From Puniceicoccales bacterium (lineage in GTDB: Bacteria > Verrucomicrobiota > Verrucomicrobiia > Opitutales > JAIRKQ01): DNA of 64,000 nucleotides. Positions within the stretch are counted from its first letter, which is position 1. Each line of letters opens with the position of its first letter. The translations under genes and the position numbers were made by a program. Under the pieces are notes generated by a model, which was not told the origin of the DNA, did not search any database, and worked only from the letters and a program-made list of their open reading frames with translations. The DNA lies in contig JAIRXR010000001.1 in NCBI GenBank assembly GCA_031268175.1, forward strand, positions 28,165 to 92,164, given 5' to 3'. Below, in pieces: positions 8,952 through 17,377 of the stretch.

Positions 8952-9788
8952 TCACTCTTCCAGTGCTTTTTCCATCGACTTATCGTCGGCTCTATAGGTG
9001 ACACCATACCACTTCGAAGTCGTTTGTAAAACATTTACGCTGCACTTTCCGTTCCCAATGGCCGCATTCGCAAAGAATGGTAGGCCGAATTCGTCGTCGG
9101 AAACATTTGAAATGTTTTTTTTAAATTCATTCCAACTTGCTTTCAGTAGGCCAAAAACCTTCGGCGTAAAGCACCAAAGGTTCATCGAAACGAGCGAATT
9201 TTTGGAAATTTTCAAAGTGTTCACGCCGTCGACGCTAAGCCTGTGAACTTCGCCAATGGATTTCAGGCATGAATTTTTATCGACGGCCATCACACCGCGG
9301 GATACGGCGCCGCTTTCGGATAGCGTTTCTGACAATTTGTATGCCACGTTCGCAAATGCTTTGGCATTAGTCGCCGCTGATTTCAGGAACTCTGCCGCGC
9401 GAAATATGGCATCGCGGCCGTACAAGTCATCGGCATTGCTGACGCAGAAGTTGCAATCGACGGCACTGGCGCAGCACATGACGGCATGGGCAGTCCCCCA
9501 GGGCTTCGTGCGGGGAGAAAATTTCGCCAGTTCATGCTCTTTTTTCTGATAAATTAGGCCAAATGCGCAGTTGCCTGGCAAAAAATTTTTCAGCCGCCTG
9601 TGGAAAGCTTCAGCCAGCTGTTCGCTGACTATGAAATAAAATTTTGTGAACCCCGCATCCAACGCGTGGAGCATGTTGTACTCCGCGATGGTCAGCCCAG
9701 CCTTTCCGAATGTTTCCAGTTGCTTAGTTCCTTCGTATCTCCTCCCAATTCCTGCGGCCATCGCAACAAACGCAATTTCGCTATTCAT
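8952..9788 (-). CDS. Sugar-phosphate nucleotidyltransferase-like protein
   Basis: 278 aa. N-terminal AFVAMAAGIGRRYEGTKQLE matches the nucleotide-binding GxG...K signature of NTP-transferases (AAGxGxRxGxxKQLE subgroup). SNADDLYG holds the metal-binding acidic residue found as D-D-xYG in that subgroup. The substrate is unknown; close relatives are poorly characterised. ATG at 9788 is chosen because the signature normally starts within about ten residues of the N-terminus. Divergent from pgsA with 68 bases between start codons. Confidence 0.75.
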   Translation of the reverse strand: MNSEIAFVAMAAGIGRRYEGTKQLETFGKAGLTIAEYNMLHALDAGFTKFYFIVSEQLAEAFHRRLKNFLPGNCAFGLIYQKKEHELAKFSPRTKPWGTAHAVMCCASAVDCNFCVSNADDLYGRDAIFRAAEFLKSAATNAKAFANVAYKLSETLSESGAVSRGVMAVDKNSCLKSIGEVHRLSVDGVNTLKISKNSLVSMNLWCFTPKVFGLLKASWNEFKKNISNVSDDEFGLPFFANAAIGNGKCSVNVLQTTSKWYGVTYRADDKSMEKALEE

Positions 9789-9856
9789 GTGAGCGGCACA
9801 GGAAACGAAGATTTTTAGTTGCAACAATCTTTTTTTGCCTTTCCATGCATGGCCGG

Positions 9857-10438
9857 ATGAATTTGGCAAATTGCGTGACGCTATCGCGGGTTCCACTGCT
9901 ATTCATGATTGTGTTGCTCATGTACTTTGACTTTCCCGGAAGCGCCAGTCTGAGTATAGTCCTTTTCATCTTCTGCGGCGTGACGGACTGGCTGGACGGC
10001 CATTTGGCGAGGAAATACAATATCACGTCGACACTTGGGACCTTCATGGATGCCCTCATGGATAAAATATTCATGCTGGGCGTGATGGTGACGCTTTTGG
10101 CGCTCAACATAATCCCGCCGTGGACTCTATTTCTGATACTGCTCGTGATCGGCAGGGAATTTTTGATAACGACACTGCGGCTGGTAGCGGCCACGCAAAA
10201 CGTCATAATTGCGGCAAATTTTTCCGGAAAATTGAAGACCGTGCTGCAGATTGTGGCAACCGGAATCATGATTTTGTGGTTCGCGCTGACCAGGGATTTC
10301 GGCAGGTGGCTAAAGCCGCATTACATATCGTGGATATACTACGGCGGATTGTTGCTATTCCTCTACTCCGTCTATCTGACGATTTCATCCGGCGTGTACT
10401 ATGCCATAAAGCACAGGGATCTTTTCAAAGATTGCTAG
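9857..10438 (+). CDS. pgsA: CDP-diacylglycerol-glycerol-3-phosphate 3-phosphatidyltransferase
   Basis: 193 aa membrane enzyme making phosphatidylglycerol phosphate, the committed step to phosphatidylglycerol and cardiolipin. The CDP-alcohol phosphotransferase motif is complete: D-G-x2-A-R-x8-G-x3-D-x3-D, seen as DGHLAR through GTFMDALMD. MNLANCVTLSRV at 9857 is the family N-terminus; an ATG at 9845 is also possible. PssA, the competing branch enzyme, is encoded nearby on the other strand. Confidence 0.93.
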   Translation: MNLANCVTLSRVPLLFMIVLLMYFDFPGSASLSIVLFIFCGVTDWLDGHLARKYNITSTLGTFMDALMDKIFMLGVMVTLLALNIIPPWTLFLILLVIGREFLITTLRLVAATQNVIIAANFSGKLKTVLQIVATGIMILWFALTRDFGRWLKPHYISWIYYGGLLLFLYSVYLTISSGVYYAIKHRDLFKDC

Positions 10439-10465
10439 CACGCCGCTGGGCTAGCAGTTCCCATT

Positions 10466-10487
10466 GGCACCGCTGTTCCATGGTGCC
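10466..10487. terminator. Short hairpin between convergent pgsA and prmC
   Basis: GGCACC (10466-10471) pairs with GGTGCC (10482-10487) across a 10-base loop, in the 54-base gap between two convergent genes. There is no long T-run, so a bidirectional terminator is only likely by position. Confidence 0.4.
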
Positions 10488-10492
10488 GAAAT

Positions 10493-11341
10493 TTAGGCTG
10501 GAATTGCATTCCGCAGAAAGACAAATCTGTCGTACCCGGAGAGATCTCTAGCAACTTCGCATCCTTGCCAGTATCTTTTGGCAAAATTTGCAATGCTCCG
10601 CAGCTTAGAACTTCCCGTTTCGATCGCCAGGAGGCCGTCGCCTTTCAAAAATTTCCCAGCGGCGGTGATTATTTTGAAAATTTCGCCCAATCCACGATTT
10701 TTCGCCACCAATGCGAATTTCGGTTCAAAACACCTCACCTCATCCTGGGAAATGCCGTACTCTTCTTCGCTCAAATAGGGTGGATTCGCAGCAATTATGT
10801 CGAAGTTGCCGTGCACGCTACCGAACCAGTCGCTTCGCAAAAACAAGGCATTGCCGATGCTATTTTTCACGGCGTTTTCCGAAGCGACGGCCAGTGCTTT
10901 TTCGCTAATGTCGATTGCCAACACCTCCGCCGTCGGAAACCTTTTGGCCAGTGCCAACGCAATCGCCCCGCTGCCGGTTCCCAGATCCAAAATTGCTCCG
11001 ATTGATTTGCTTTGCACTTTGGAAATGATCAAGTCAACGAGCATCTCCGTTTCATGCCTCGGAATCAGGACGCTTTCGTTGACAGCCAGTTCCAATCCAT
11101 AAAATTCAACGGTCCCGATGATGTATTGCAGCGGCTCCCGGTTGCCGCGCCTGTGCATAGCATCCCAAAAATTAGCCAGCGCAGCGGATCCAACCTCCGC
11201 ATCTCTGTTTAGGTGAAGCGCCGATCTACTGCCACCAAGGACATGTGCCAGCAGCAACTCAGCATCGAGCCTCGGCGCCGGAACGCCCTTACTTTTCAAA
11301 AAGTACTCCGAGGATCGCAGCAACTCTAACACGGATGGCAT
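10493..11341 (-). CDS. prmC: Peptide chain release factor N5-glutamine methyltransferase
   Basis: 282 aa. Methylates the Gln of the GGQ motif in release factors RF1 and RF2. SAM-binding motif I is ILDLGTGSGAIALALA and the catalytic motif is NPPY in AANPPYLSEEEYG. The N-terminal helical domain (VLELLRSSEYFLKSKG, RLDAELLLAHVLG) is typical. Starts at the ATG 7 bases from the pssA stop, so co-transcription with pssA is likely. prfA is not in the window. Confidence 0.95.
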   Translation of the reverse strand: MPSVLELLRSSEYFLKSKGVPAPRLDAELLLAHVLGGSRSALHLNRDAEVGSAALANFWDAMHRRGNREPLQYIIGTVEFYGLELAVNESVLIPRHETEMLVDLIISKVQSKSIGAILDLGTGSGAIALALAKRFPTAEVLAIDISEKALAVASENAVKNSIGNALFLRSDWFGSVHGNFDIIAANPPYLSEEEYGISQDEVRCFEPKFALVAKNRGLGEIFKIITAAGKFLKGDGLLAIETGSSKLRSIANFAKRYWQGCEVARDLSGYDRFVFLRNAIPA

Positions 11342-11348
11342 TTTTGCA

Positions 11349-12158
11349 TCACTGTGTTTTTGCCAGCCTTCTATTTTTCACGAAATGCCTGCCAATGCCA
11401 TAGAACACATACCCCAAAAATACTATGGCCGGTGCGATGTCGTGCAAAAGCGCAATTAATGACAGAATGGTCGCGGAAAATAAAAAGGTTCCCCACTTCA
11501 TCTGTGTGTTCCAGTCAACTTTTTTGAAGCTTGGATAGTAAATGTTGCTCACCATCAGCCACGCGATCAGCAGCATCAGCGGCGGCAATGCCAACGACCA
11601 CACCCTCAAATCGTACTCATTGAGCACCAAGACCAGTGAAATGATCACACCGGCGGCAGCTGGAACTGGCAGGCCAAGAAAATCATGGTTGTTCTTCTCC
11701 TGCTCAGATTTTGGCAAAAGTGGATGCGTTATGACGTTAAATCTTGCCAATCGCACGGCGGCGCATAGCAGATAGACAAATCCGAAAATCCACCCAACCT
11801 GCCTAAAAAACGGGAACTGCTCCGTCGGAGACAGTATCATCAAAAATACCATTAGCGCGGGCGCGACCCCAAATGACACCACGTCGGCCACCGAATCGAA
11901 CTCTTTGCCGAACAGCGATTCTTTTCCCTTCAATCTCGCAATTCTTCCGTCCAGGGAATCGCACAGGCCAGATATGAAAATGAACCACACGGCCTGCGCG
12001 TAGTAAGCCGTAGATATCTCCTCGGAAATGGAGCAATAGCGGGCCTGCATGCATCGAATGATTGCCAAAAAACCGAAGAACAGATTTGCCGCAGTGAACA
12101 GCGATGGAAGCAAATAAATTCTACTGGCCTCGGATAGACTTATACCCTCTTTTTTCAT
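11349..12158 (-). CDS. pssA: CDP-diacylglycerol-serine O-phosphatidyltransferase
   Basis: 269 aa, several membrane segments. Carries the CDP-alcohol phosphotransferase motif DGRIARLKGKESLFGKEFDS, in the longer type II (Bacillus-like) context DSLDGRIAR. Makes phosphatidylserine, precursor of phosphatidylethanolamine. ATG 12158 chosen; TTG at 12170 would add four residues. It follows lpxD by about 45 bases and precedes prmC by 7. Confidence 0.93.
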   Translation of the reverse strand: MKKEGISLSEASRIYLLPSLFTAANLFFGFLAIIRCMQARYCSISEEISTAYYAQAVWFIFISGLCDSLDGRIARLKGKESLFGKEFDSVADVVSFGVAPALMVFLMILSPTEQFPFFRQVGWIFGFVYLLCAAVRLARFNVITHPLLPKSEQEKNNHDFLGLPVPAAAGVIISLVLVLNEYDLRVWSLALPPLMLLIAWLMVSNIYYPSFKKVDWNTQMKWGTFLFSATILSLIALLHDIAPAIVFLGYVFYGIGRHFVKNRRLAKTQ

Positions 12159-12204
12159 TGCTTTTTCCAAGGCTTAAAAAACTACCGCCGAAAGTCATCG
12201 AAAT

Positions 12205-13245
12205 TCATTCCACTCCAAGAATTTTTTCCAGTGCCGCCACCCTTTTAAATAGATCCGGTATTTTCGTCCGCAGCACGTAGAAATGGTTGGCCTCTTTCAG
12301 CGGCATCGTCGGAGATCCGCGCAGAATTTCCCCGTCTCTTTTTTTGTAACCGGGGACGCTACTTTTCCCGGCAATCATTATGCCATCTGGGATACTTATG
12401 TGTCCGGCTATGCCAACCTGCCCGCCGATGATGACGTAGTTTCCGATGGTCGTGCTTCCGGATATGCCCGTTTGTGACACTATTAGGCAGCCATCGCCCA
12501 CGCTAACATTGTGCCCAATTTGCACTAAATTGTCGATCTTCGTCCCTCTACCTATGTTCGTATGTCCAAATCTTGCGCGGTCGATGGTCGAATTTGCTCC
12601 GATGTCGACGTCATCCCCTATAACTACGTTTCCAACCTGCGGAATTTTTTCATGAATCCCGTTGACCGTTTCATAGCCAAATCCATCGGAGCCCACTACT
12701 ACACCCGGGAACAGCGTGACCCGCGCTCCGATCTCGCAGAAATCCATCACCTTCACTCCAGGTTGCAAAACGCTGTTTGCTCCAATTTTTACGCCATGTC
12801 CCACGTAGCATCCGGCCATTATGACCACTCCGCTGCCAATGGCGACATTTCCTTCGACCACGACATTTGCACCGATGCTCACACCACTTCCAACGGATGC
12901 CGTTTCATCCACCACAGCCGTCCTGTGAATTCCAGGCTTCCTACGAGGGCAACACTTCATTTCTATATCCCTGCACAGAATGCCGAGGGCAAAGGATGAA
13001 TTGTCGAAAAACATGAAGCACTGGCCGTCCCTGGGATGTGCGTCGAAATCCATGGGAAGCAGGACAACGGAGGCTTCCGTTGAGGACACGTCGCGTTTGT
13101 ATTTTAGGTTACCCAGGAATGAAACGTCCCCTGGCTTGGCATTCGACAGCGTATTGATGCGTGAAACTGGCACGGAAGAAGAGCCGATGGTCTTTTTCGG
13201 TCCCAACAGCTCGATAAGGTCGTCCAGCGCGTATGAAAAATCCAT
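12205..13245 (-). CDS. lpxD: UDP-3-O-acylglucosamine N-acyltransferase
   Basis: 346 aa. Third step of lipid A synthesis. N-terminal uridine-binding domain ([18 protein letters not shown]) followed by about ten left-handed beta-helix hexapeptide repeats (residues 110-300). The catalytic His is in NLVQIGHN (near residue 243), and the C-terminal helix ends in the family's [20 protein letters not shown]. Start chosen at [10 protein letters not shown]; upstream in-frame starts at 13269 and 13308 exist. It sits behind skp, as in many Gram-negatives. Confidence 0.93.
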   Translation of the reverse strand: MDFSYALDDLIELLGPKKTIGSSSVPVSRINTLSNAKPGDVSFLGNLKYKRDVSSTEASVVLLPMDFDAHPRDGQCFMFFDNSSFALGILCRDIEMKCCPRRKPGIHRTAVVDETASVGSGVSIGANVVVEGNVAIGSGVVIMAGCYVGHGVKIGANSVLQPGVKVMDFCEIGARVTLFPGVVVGSDGFGYETVNGIHEKIPQVGNVVIGDDVDIGANSTIDRARFGHTNIGRGTKIDNLVQIGHNVSVGDGCLIVSQTGISGSTTIGNYVIIGGQVGIAGHISIPDGIMIAGKSSVPGYKKRDGEILRGSPTMPLKEANHFYVLRTKIPDLFKRVAALEKILGVE

Positions 13246-13358
13246 AGCCAACCGCAGAAAAAGCGACATTCCCAAAAAACCACAAAGCTGCCCGACACAC
13301 CAATTCACAGCAGCGCAAGCGCAGCCGTGGATGAAAACCGGAGAACTTGCACACTATA

Positions 13359-13913
13359 CTACTTCTTCTCGTTCAACTTGTCAATCACTAGCTGCGTAAT
13401 ATCGAGGGAATCGTTGATGTAGAGAACCGCAATTCGGGCCAGCACAATGTCGGCCTTCTGTGCCTTCGCGATGCCGGCGGCCACTTCCTCAATTTCCCTG
13501 TTTTGCTCGATAAATTCTTTGTTTCTCCGCTCCGCCAACTTCCTGTTAACATCCTGGCGGAGGCGCATGAATTCGCCCTCCTTTATGCGCAGTGTCTCAA
13601 TCTTTTGCGTAACTTCATCCCTGAATTTTTCCCGAGCCGTATCCACCAGCGTCGCATTTTCAGCCTTCTCATTCAGTTCGCTGATTTCCTCTTGCAACTT
13701 CACCATTGAATCATACATTTCCTTGAGCTCCCTGTCGGCAGCAGCGATGGCTTCGGAACGGGCCGCTCTGGACGCCTTGGCGACTTCGTAGTTCTCAAAA
13801 ACCTTTTGCACATCGACGGATAGGATTTTTTGCGCCGCAGTGAGCGTGCTAGCAGTGGCAACGAGCGAACAGCAAACAACGGCAACGGCGGACATCTTAC
13901 TCAATCTATTCAT
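13359..13913 (-). CDS. skp: Periplasmic OmpH/Skp-family chaperone
   Basis: 184 aa. Signal peptide (MNRLSKMSAVAVVCCSLVATAS, cleavage likely after TLTAA), a strand with VDVQKVFENYEVAK, then about 110 residues of highly charged coiled coil and a C-terminal strand. That matches Skp, which holds unfolded outer-membrane proteins in the periplasm. The position directly upstream of lpxD supports this; bamA, often before it, is absent here. Confidence 0.85.
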   Translation of the reverse strand: MNRLSKMSAVAVVCCSLVATASTLTAAQKILSVDVQKVFENYEVAKASRAARSEAIAAADRELKEMYDSMVKLQEEISELNEKAENATLVDTAREKFRDEVTQKIETLRIKEGEFMRLRQDVNRKLAERRNKEFIEQNREIEEVAAGIAKAQKADIVLARIAVLYINDSLDITQLVIDKLNEKK

Positions 13914-13962
13914 AGGATCTGGTGATCGTCCAAAATTTTTTGTGAAAATCAATGCCAAATTT

Positions 13963-15033
13963 TCATTTTTCTTTCGATAATTTCAAATTTTGAATTAATT
14001 TGTCTCGGCTGGCGCGCTTATCGGCTGATAAACGTTTTGTCTTGTCCAACTCAATCTCTCTTAATTCTTTCTTCAACTCTTCATCATCAAAACTATCTTT
14101 CCCAGTCCCATTTTTTTTGTAAGCTTCAATCAACTTTTCAAGAGCTTCGTCTTCGAATCCGTCTGTTCCTCCCAAACAGGCCTTTTTTCGGCTTTTTTCG
14201 AGATCTTCAGTCCATTTTTCGACAGCTTCGTCTTCGAATCCGTACTTCATATTATCTATTTCTTCCAAATAGGCCTCTCCCGGCTTTGGCCCCGGTTTTC
14301 CGTGACCTTTCTCCCACTCTCCCAGGCCGAACTCGCTGGAAACAGGATATCGGTTGCTTCCTGCGTTGCCATCGGCCTCGCCTTCTGCCTCCTCCGATTC
14401 TTCAAGTCCTAAAATCTTCTTCTGCTCGGTCGTTGCCATCTTTGCGGCTAATTTTTTCAACTCTTTCTTAGCACCTTCCCTTTTTCCCGAGTCACCATCG
14501 GTCAACAATTTTTCCAATTTCTTAAATTCCTCACTATCAGCGGTATTCGCATCGTTCCGAGTGTTAAAGTAAAACATGGAGCACATCAAGTCGTCGCGGG
14601 CAACACTTCTGTTGGTTTCGGCGTTTTTTGTATCCCCTTCATGCGCCTGCCTATTGGCCTCTTCGTCACCTAAAGATCCTTTTTTAGGGTCCGCATGCCG
14701 CAATTTTTTGCATTCTTTGCAGCGCCGTGCGTATTCTTTTAGGTCGGCGATGTACTTTTTCGCGGCTTCGTCTTTGCTATTGTTTGCTTTTTTGGCGCTC
14801 GCGGCTTTGCTATTGTTTGCTTTTTTGGCGCTACGAATTTGCTCCTCTATGAGTTTTGGAATTTCGTCGTCCTCGGTCTGCGATTGCCTATTGTCGAGTG
14901 TCTTGTTTTCAATGGAACTTTTCGGCTTCGCAAATAGGCCTTTTACCGCCGATATTATCCACTTAAAAAACGAACCTATGGCCGAAAAACAACCCTTTCT
15001 GGCTCCCTCATTCTCCGCAATTGGTTCCAACAT
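13963..15033 (-). CDS. Highly charged repeat protein, unknown function
   Basis: 356 aa, not recognised. N-terminal amphipathic segment GCFSAIGSFFKWIISAVKG (about residues 14-32), shared in pattern with the 111-aa protein encoded upstream. Then Lys/Glu-rich low complexity, including a perfect tandem SAKKANNSK repeat. The C-terminal part has three related units, each starting FEDEAxEK or FDDEELKK and followed by 15-20 charged residues (near residues 265, 296 and 317). No enzyme motif or signal peptide. Ends 50 bases before the skp start. Composition suggests a disordered or coiled protein; an effector or surface-interaction role is a guess. Confidence 0.6.
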   Translation of the reverse strand: MLEPIAENEGARKGCFSAIGSFFKWIISAVKGLFAKPKSSIENKTLDNRQSQTEDDEIPKLIEEQIRSAKKANNSKAASAKKANNSKDEAAKKYIADLKEYARRCKECKKLRHADPKKGSLGDEEANRQAHEGDTKNAETNRSVARDDLMCSMFYFNTRNDANTADSEEFKKLEKLLTDGDSGKREGAKKELKKLAAKMATTEQKKILGLEESEEAEGEADGNAGSNRYPVSSEFGLGEWEKGHGKPGPKPGEAYLEEIDNMKYGFEDEAVEKWTEDLEKSRKKACLGGTDGFEDEALEKLIEAYKKNGTGKDSFDDEELKKELREIELDKTKRLSADKRASRDKLIQNLKLSKEK

Positions 15034-15186
15034 GATATTGCGAGAATAGCATATATTTTACTTAAATCAATGCCTTTTCTTCGAAATTTTGAAAAATTAC
15101 CACGCGAGGTTGCTCGAAGCGAAGCGTCTAATTGACTGCCACCCTAGGCTTTCCGCAAGGTAATGCGCCGAGACGTTTTTAGCGGC

Positions 15187-15522
15187 CTATTCTTTTTTGA
15201 CAGAATATTTATCGGCGCTGACTACGACACCCGCGCCAGTCGAAGGTTCAGCCGGCATCTGCCGTCCGTCGGAGTGGTTGCTGTCGTCAATTTCAGCGAA
15301 AAAGTCGTCTATCACGCATGGGCATTGGATACCATCGTCGTCTGAAGCGGCTTTGATCCTATCCTTCAAATCGACATTTGCAGTGTTCGGCTGGCAACCG
15401 AAGAGCTTGCCGCCAACCGAAGTGATGATATTTTTGCAAAGGGAAATCGCACCGCGTACCGCCGACCCGATTGCGCTCAGCGCCCCTCCGACGCGACCGC
15501 CCACTTCCGAAAGAATGCTCAC
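15187..15522 (-). CDS. Small protein with N-terminal amphipathic segment, unknown function
   Basis: 111 aa, GTG start, no clear ribosome-binding site. Residues 8-40 are Gly/Ala/Ile-rich (GGRVGGALSAIGSAVRGAIS, then LCKNIITSVGGKLFG) and could insert in a membrane; the rest is acidic (ASDDDGIQCPC, DDFFAEIDDSNHSD). The SAIGS core and its spacing match the neighbouring 356-aa protein. No known domain. The two genes run in the same direction, separated by about 150 bases in which I see no further gene. Confidence 0.5.
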   Translation of the reverse strand: MSILSEVGGRVGGALSAIGSAVRGAISLCKNIITSVGGKLFGCQPNTANVDLKDRIKAASDDDGIQCPCVIDDFFAEIDDSNHSDGRQMPAEPSTGAGVVVSADKYSVKKE

Positions 15523-15618
15523 CGGGTAGAAAGTGTATGGCCGGTAGAAATTTTGTCAATAAAATTACAATTCAAGGAAACGGAGCGCATGATTTTCGCC
15601 GCGTTTTAGCGTGAAAGT

Positions 15619-16329
15619 TCAATTTGCCACTCGCCACGCAAATTCATCGACGTGCGTTCGGCAAAAATTTGCGACACCATTCAAGATTTCACGATTTTCC
15701 ACGGCAAAGATTGAGTTGGCGTTTGACAAAGATCCATCCATCGCGTGACCCGGGACGAATTCTTGGATGATGAACCTTTTGGCGCCGGACAGCTGCTCCG
15801 CTATGGCCTTGATGTCGTCGTCTCCGTGAAATTTAGGAACGACCGTTGTGCGAAATTCGTAGTCCACTGAGCCGCTTTTCACCAGGGCCACGGACAGTTT
15901 TATTTTTTCAATGTCGGCCTCTGCGCAGACAATTTCTCCGTATTTTTCGAACCTGTGCTTGATGTCCATGGCGACGTAATCCAGCAAATGCTTCCCATAC
16001 AAATCCTCCAGAACCGTCGGCGATGTCCCGTTGGTATCCAGCTTTACCATAAATCCCATTGCCTTTATTTTTTCCAAAAATTTCCACAGGTCATTGTGCA
16101 GCGTAGGCTCGCCGCCTGATACGACAACGGCATCGATTTTACTAACTCTGCCGCCCAAAAAATCGAAAACCTCTTCTTCCTCAGTCAGCTTTTCAAATTT
16201 CTGAGGAACAACCAAAATTTGATTGTGGCAGAATTGACAACGGAAATTGCACCCCTGCGCGAAGACAACGCAGGCAATTTTTCCTGGGAAATCAATCAGC
16301 GAAACCTTCTGCAATCCACCTATCTTCAT
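15619..16329 (-). CDS. nrdG: Anaerobic ribonucleotide reductase activating protein (radical SAM)
   Basis: 236 aa radical SAM enzyme. The 4Fe-4S motif is C27-NFR-C31-QF-C34 (CxxxCxxC), GGEPTLH is the SAM-binding GGE motif, and MKIGGLQKVSLIDFPGK is the N-terminus of the NrdG2-type subgroup that makes the glycyl radical of class III ribonucleotide reductase. The reductase gene nrdD is not in this window. Start at 16329 follows the family; 14 more codons are open upstream. Implies DNA precursor synthesis without oxygen, in line with the [FeFe] hydrogenase further on. Confidence 0.87.
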   Translation of the reverse strand: MKIGGLQKVSLIDFPGKIACVVFAQGCNFRCQFCHNQILVVPQKFEKLTEEEEVFDFLGGRVSKIDAVVVSGGEPTLHNDLWKFLEKIKAMGFMVKLDTNGTSPTVLEDLYGKHLLDYVAMDIKHRFEKYGEIVCAEADIEKIKLSVALVKSGSVDYEFRTTVVPKFHGDDDIKAIAEQLSGAKRFIIQEFVPGHAMDGSLSNANSIFAVENREILNGVANFCRTHVDEFAWRVAN

Positions 16330-16438
16330 CGGCAAACACAGACAGACTAAAATTTCCGCGCACGAGGGCAACGCAAAGATGCCAGTGGTTGCAAAATACT
16401 GGGCTGCGACAAAATCAGCATGCCGTTGCTTTTCCCTC

Positions 16439-16636
16439 TCAGGTGGGACTTTGGAGGGAAGAATTTCGCGGGCGGTATTTTGCTTCGCTGAGCTGATGGC
16501 ACCGCCCTAACGATTTGACACGCCATGGACTAGATTTCAGAACGCCAAAGCCGAATTCATTTTGAACAGCCGACGAAGCGTCATTTCTATCAATATCAGC
16601 CCTAGCCCAATCCGAATCAACGATGCTACCCGTCAA
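16439..16636 (-). pseudogene. Coding-like continuation of the repeat gene in another frame
   Basis: A minus-strand frame open from about 16692 to 16439 continues the repeat gene but is offset by one base. After the repeat it reads GSIVDSDWARADIDRNDASS and ends about 60 residues later in NSSLQSPT, with ordinary amino-acid composition. The upstream frame stops at 16633. One base gained or lost between about 16640 and 16690 would join the two. I read this as the displaced C-terminus of the repeat protein. No independent start or ribosome-binding site is seen. Confidence 0.4.
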
Positions 16637-17235
16637 TTCGAAGATTTCGGCGAAGGTAAAACGGACCGATTCTGTGCAGCGGGATCATTTTCATTCGAAA
16701 ATTTCGGCGGGGCTGAAACAGCTCTCGGTTCGCTAAAGTCTTCCAATTTCCTATCATCGTCATCGATGTAGGCTAGATTACTGCTCACACTGTCGCTGCG
16801 CTCATTTGGAAATTTCGGCGAAGGCGAAACGGACCGGCTCTGTGCAGCGGGATTATTTTCATTCGAAAATTTCGGCGGGGCTGAAACAGCTCTCGGTTCG
16901 CTAAAGTCTTCCAATTTCCTATCATCGTCATCGATGTAGGCTAGATTACTGCTCACACTGTTGCTGCGCTTATTTGGAAATTTCGGCGAAGGTGAAACGG
17001 ACCGGCTCTGTGCAGCGGGATCATTTTCATTGTTTTTCTCCTGGGGCACACTCGAGCCCCTCTTTGAGATCGCTATTTTTTTGTTGATCAAATGTCTGAT
17101 TCCAGCCTTTATATTTTCATATTTACCGACTGGCGCACATCTAATTCCATTAAAAAAACTGTGTTTTCCCACCTGCGGCGCATCGGAGTCTGTGCGTGCA
17201 TTATTATTATTATTTCCGTGTATTTCCGAGTTCAT
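16633..17235 (-). CDS. Ser/Pro-rich tandem-repeat protein, effector-like
   Basis: 200 aa, not a recognised family. An Asn-rich start (MNSEIHGNNNNN), a basic stretch, then a 56-residue repeat present twice in full and a third time in part. Each unit holds RSVSPSPKFPNERSDSVSS, then NLAYIDDDDRKLEDFSEP and RAVSAPPKFSNEN. The lone Tyr is followed by four Asp. Ser/Pro repeats with an acidic Tyr motif resemble translocated proteins of intracellular bacteria in style only; no homology is claimed. The last unit breaks off at a stop (PSPKSSN), and coding-like sequence goes on in another frame to 16439. ATG 17235 is preferred to a TTG at 17265. No signal peptide. Confidence 0.65.
   Translation of the reverse strand: MNSEIHGNNNNNARTDSDAPQVGKHSFFNGIRCAPVGKYENIKAGIRHLINKKIAISKRGSSVPQEKNNENDPAAQSRSVSPSPKFPNKRSNSVSSNLAYIDDDDRKLEDFSEPRAVSAPPKFSNENNPAAQSRSVSPSPKFPNERSDSVSSNLAYIDDDDRKLEDFSEPRAVSAPPKFSNENDPAAQNRSVLPSPKSSN
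16645..17031. repeat. 168-bp direct tandem repeat, about 2.3 copies
   Basis: The period is exactly 168 bases: CATCGATGTAGGCTAGATTA occurs at 16761 and 16929. It encodes the 56-residue unit of the Ser/Pro-rich protein. The copies are nearly identical, so copy number could change by slippage or recombination. Confidence 0.9.
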
Positions 17236-17377
17236 AGCGCATGTTAGTTTACAAAAAAAATCCAATTTGACGAGGTAAATTTACAAAATTTCAACGAAAA
17301 TTCGGATGATACCCCACTTTCTCTGCCATTTTTTGTTGAACTTATGGTTTGTTTCCTTAAAATTCGCCTGTGTTGAG

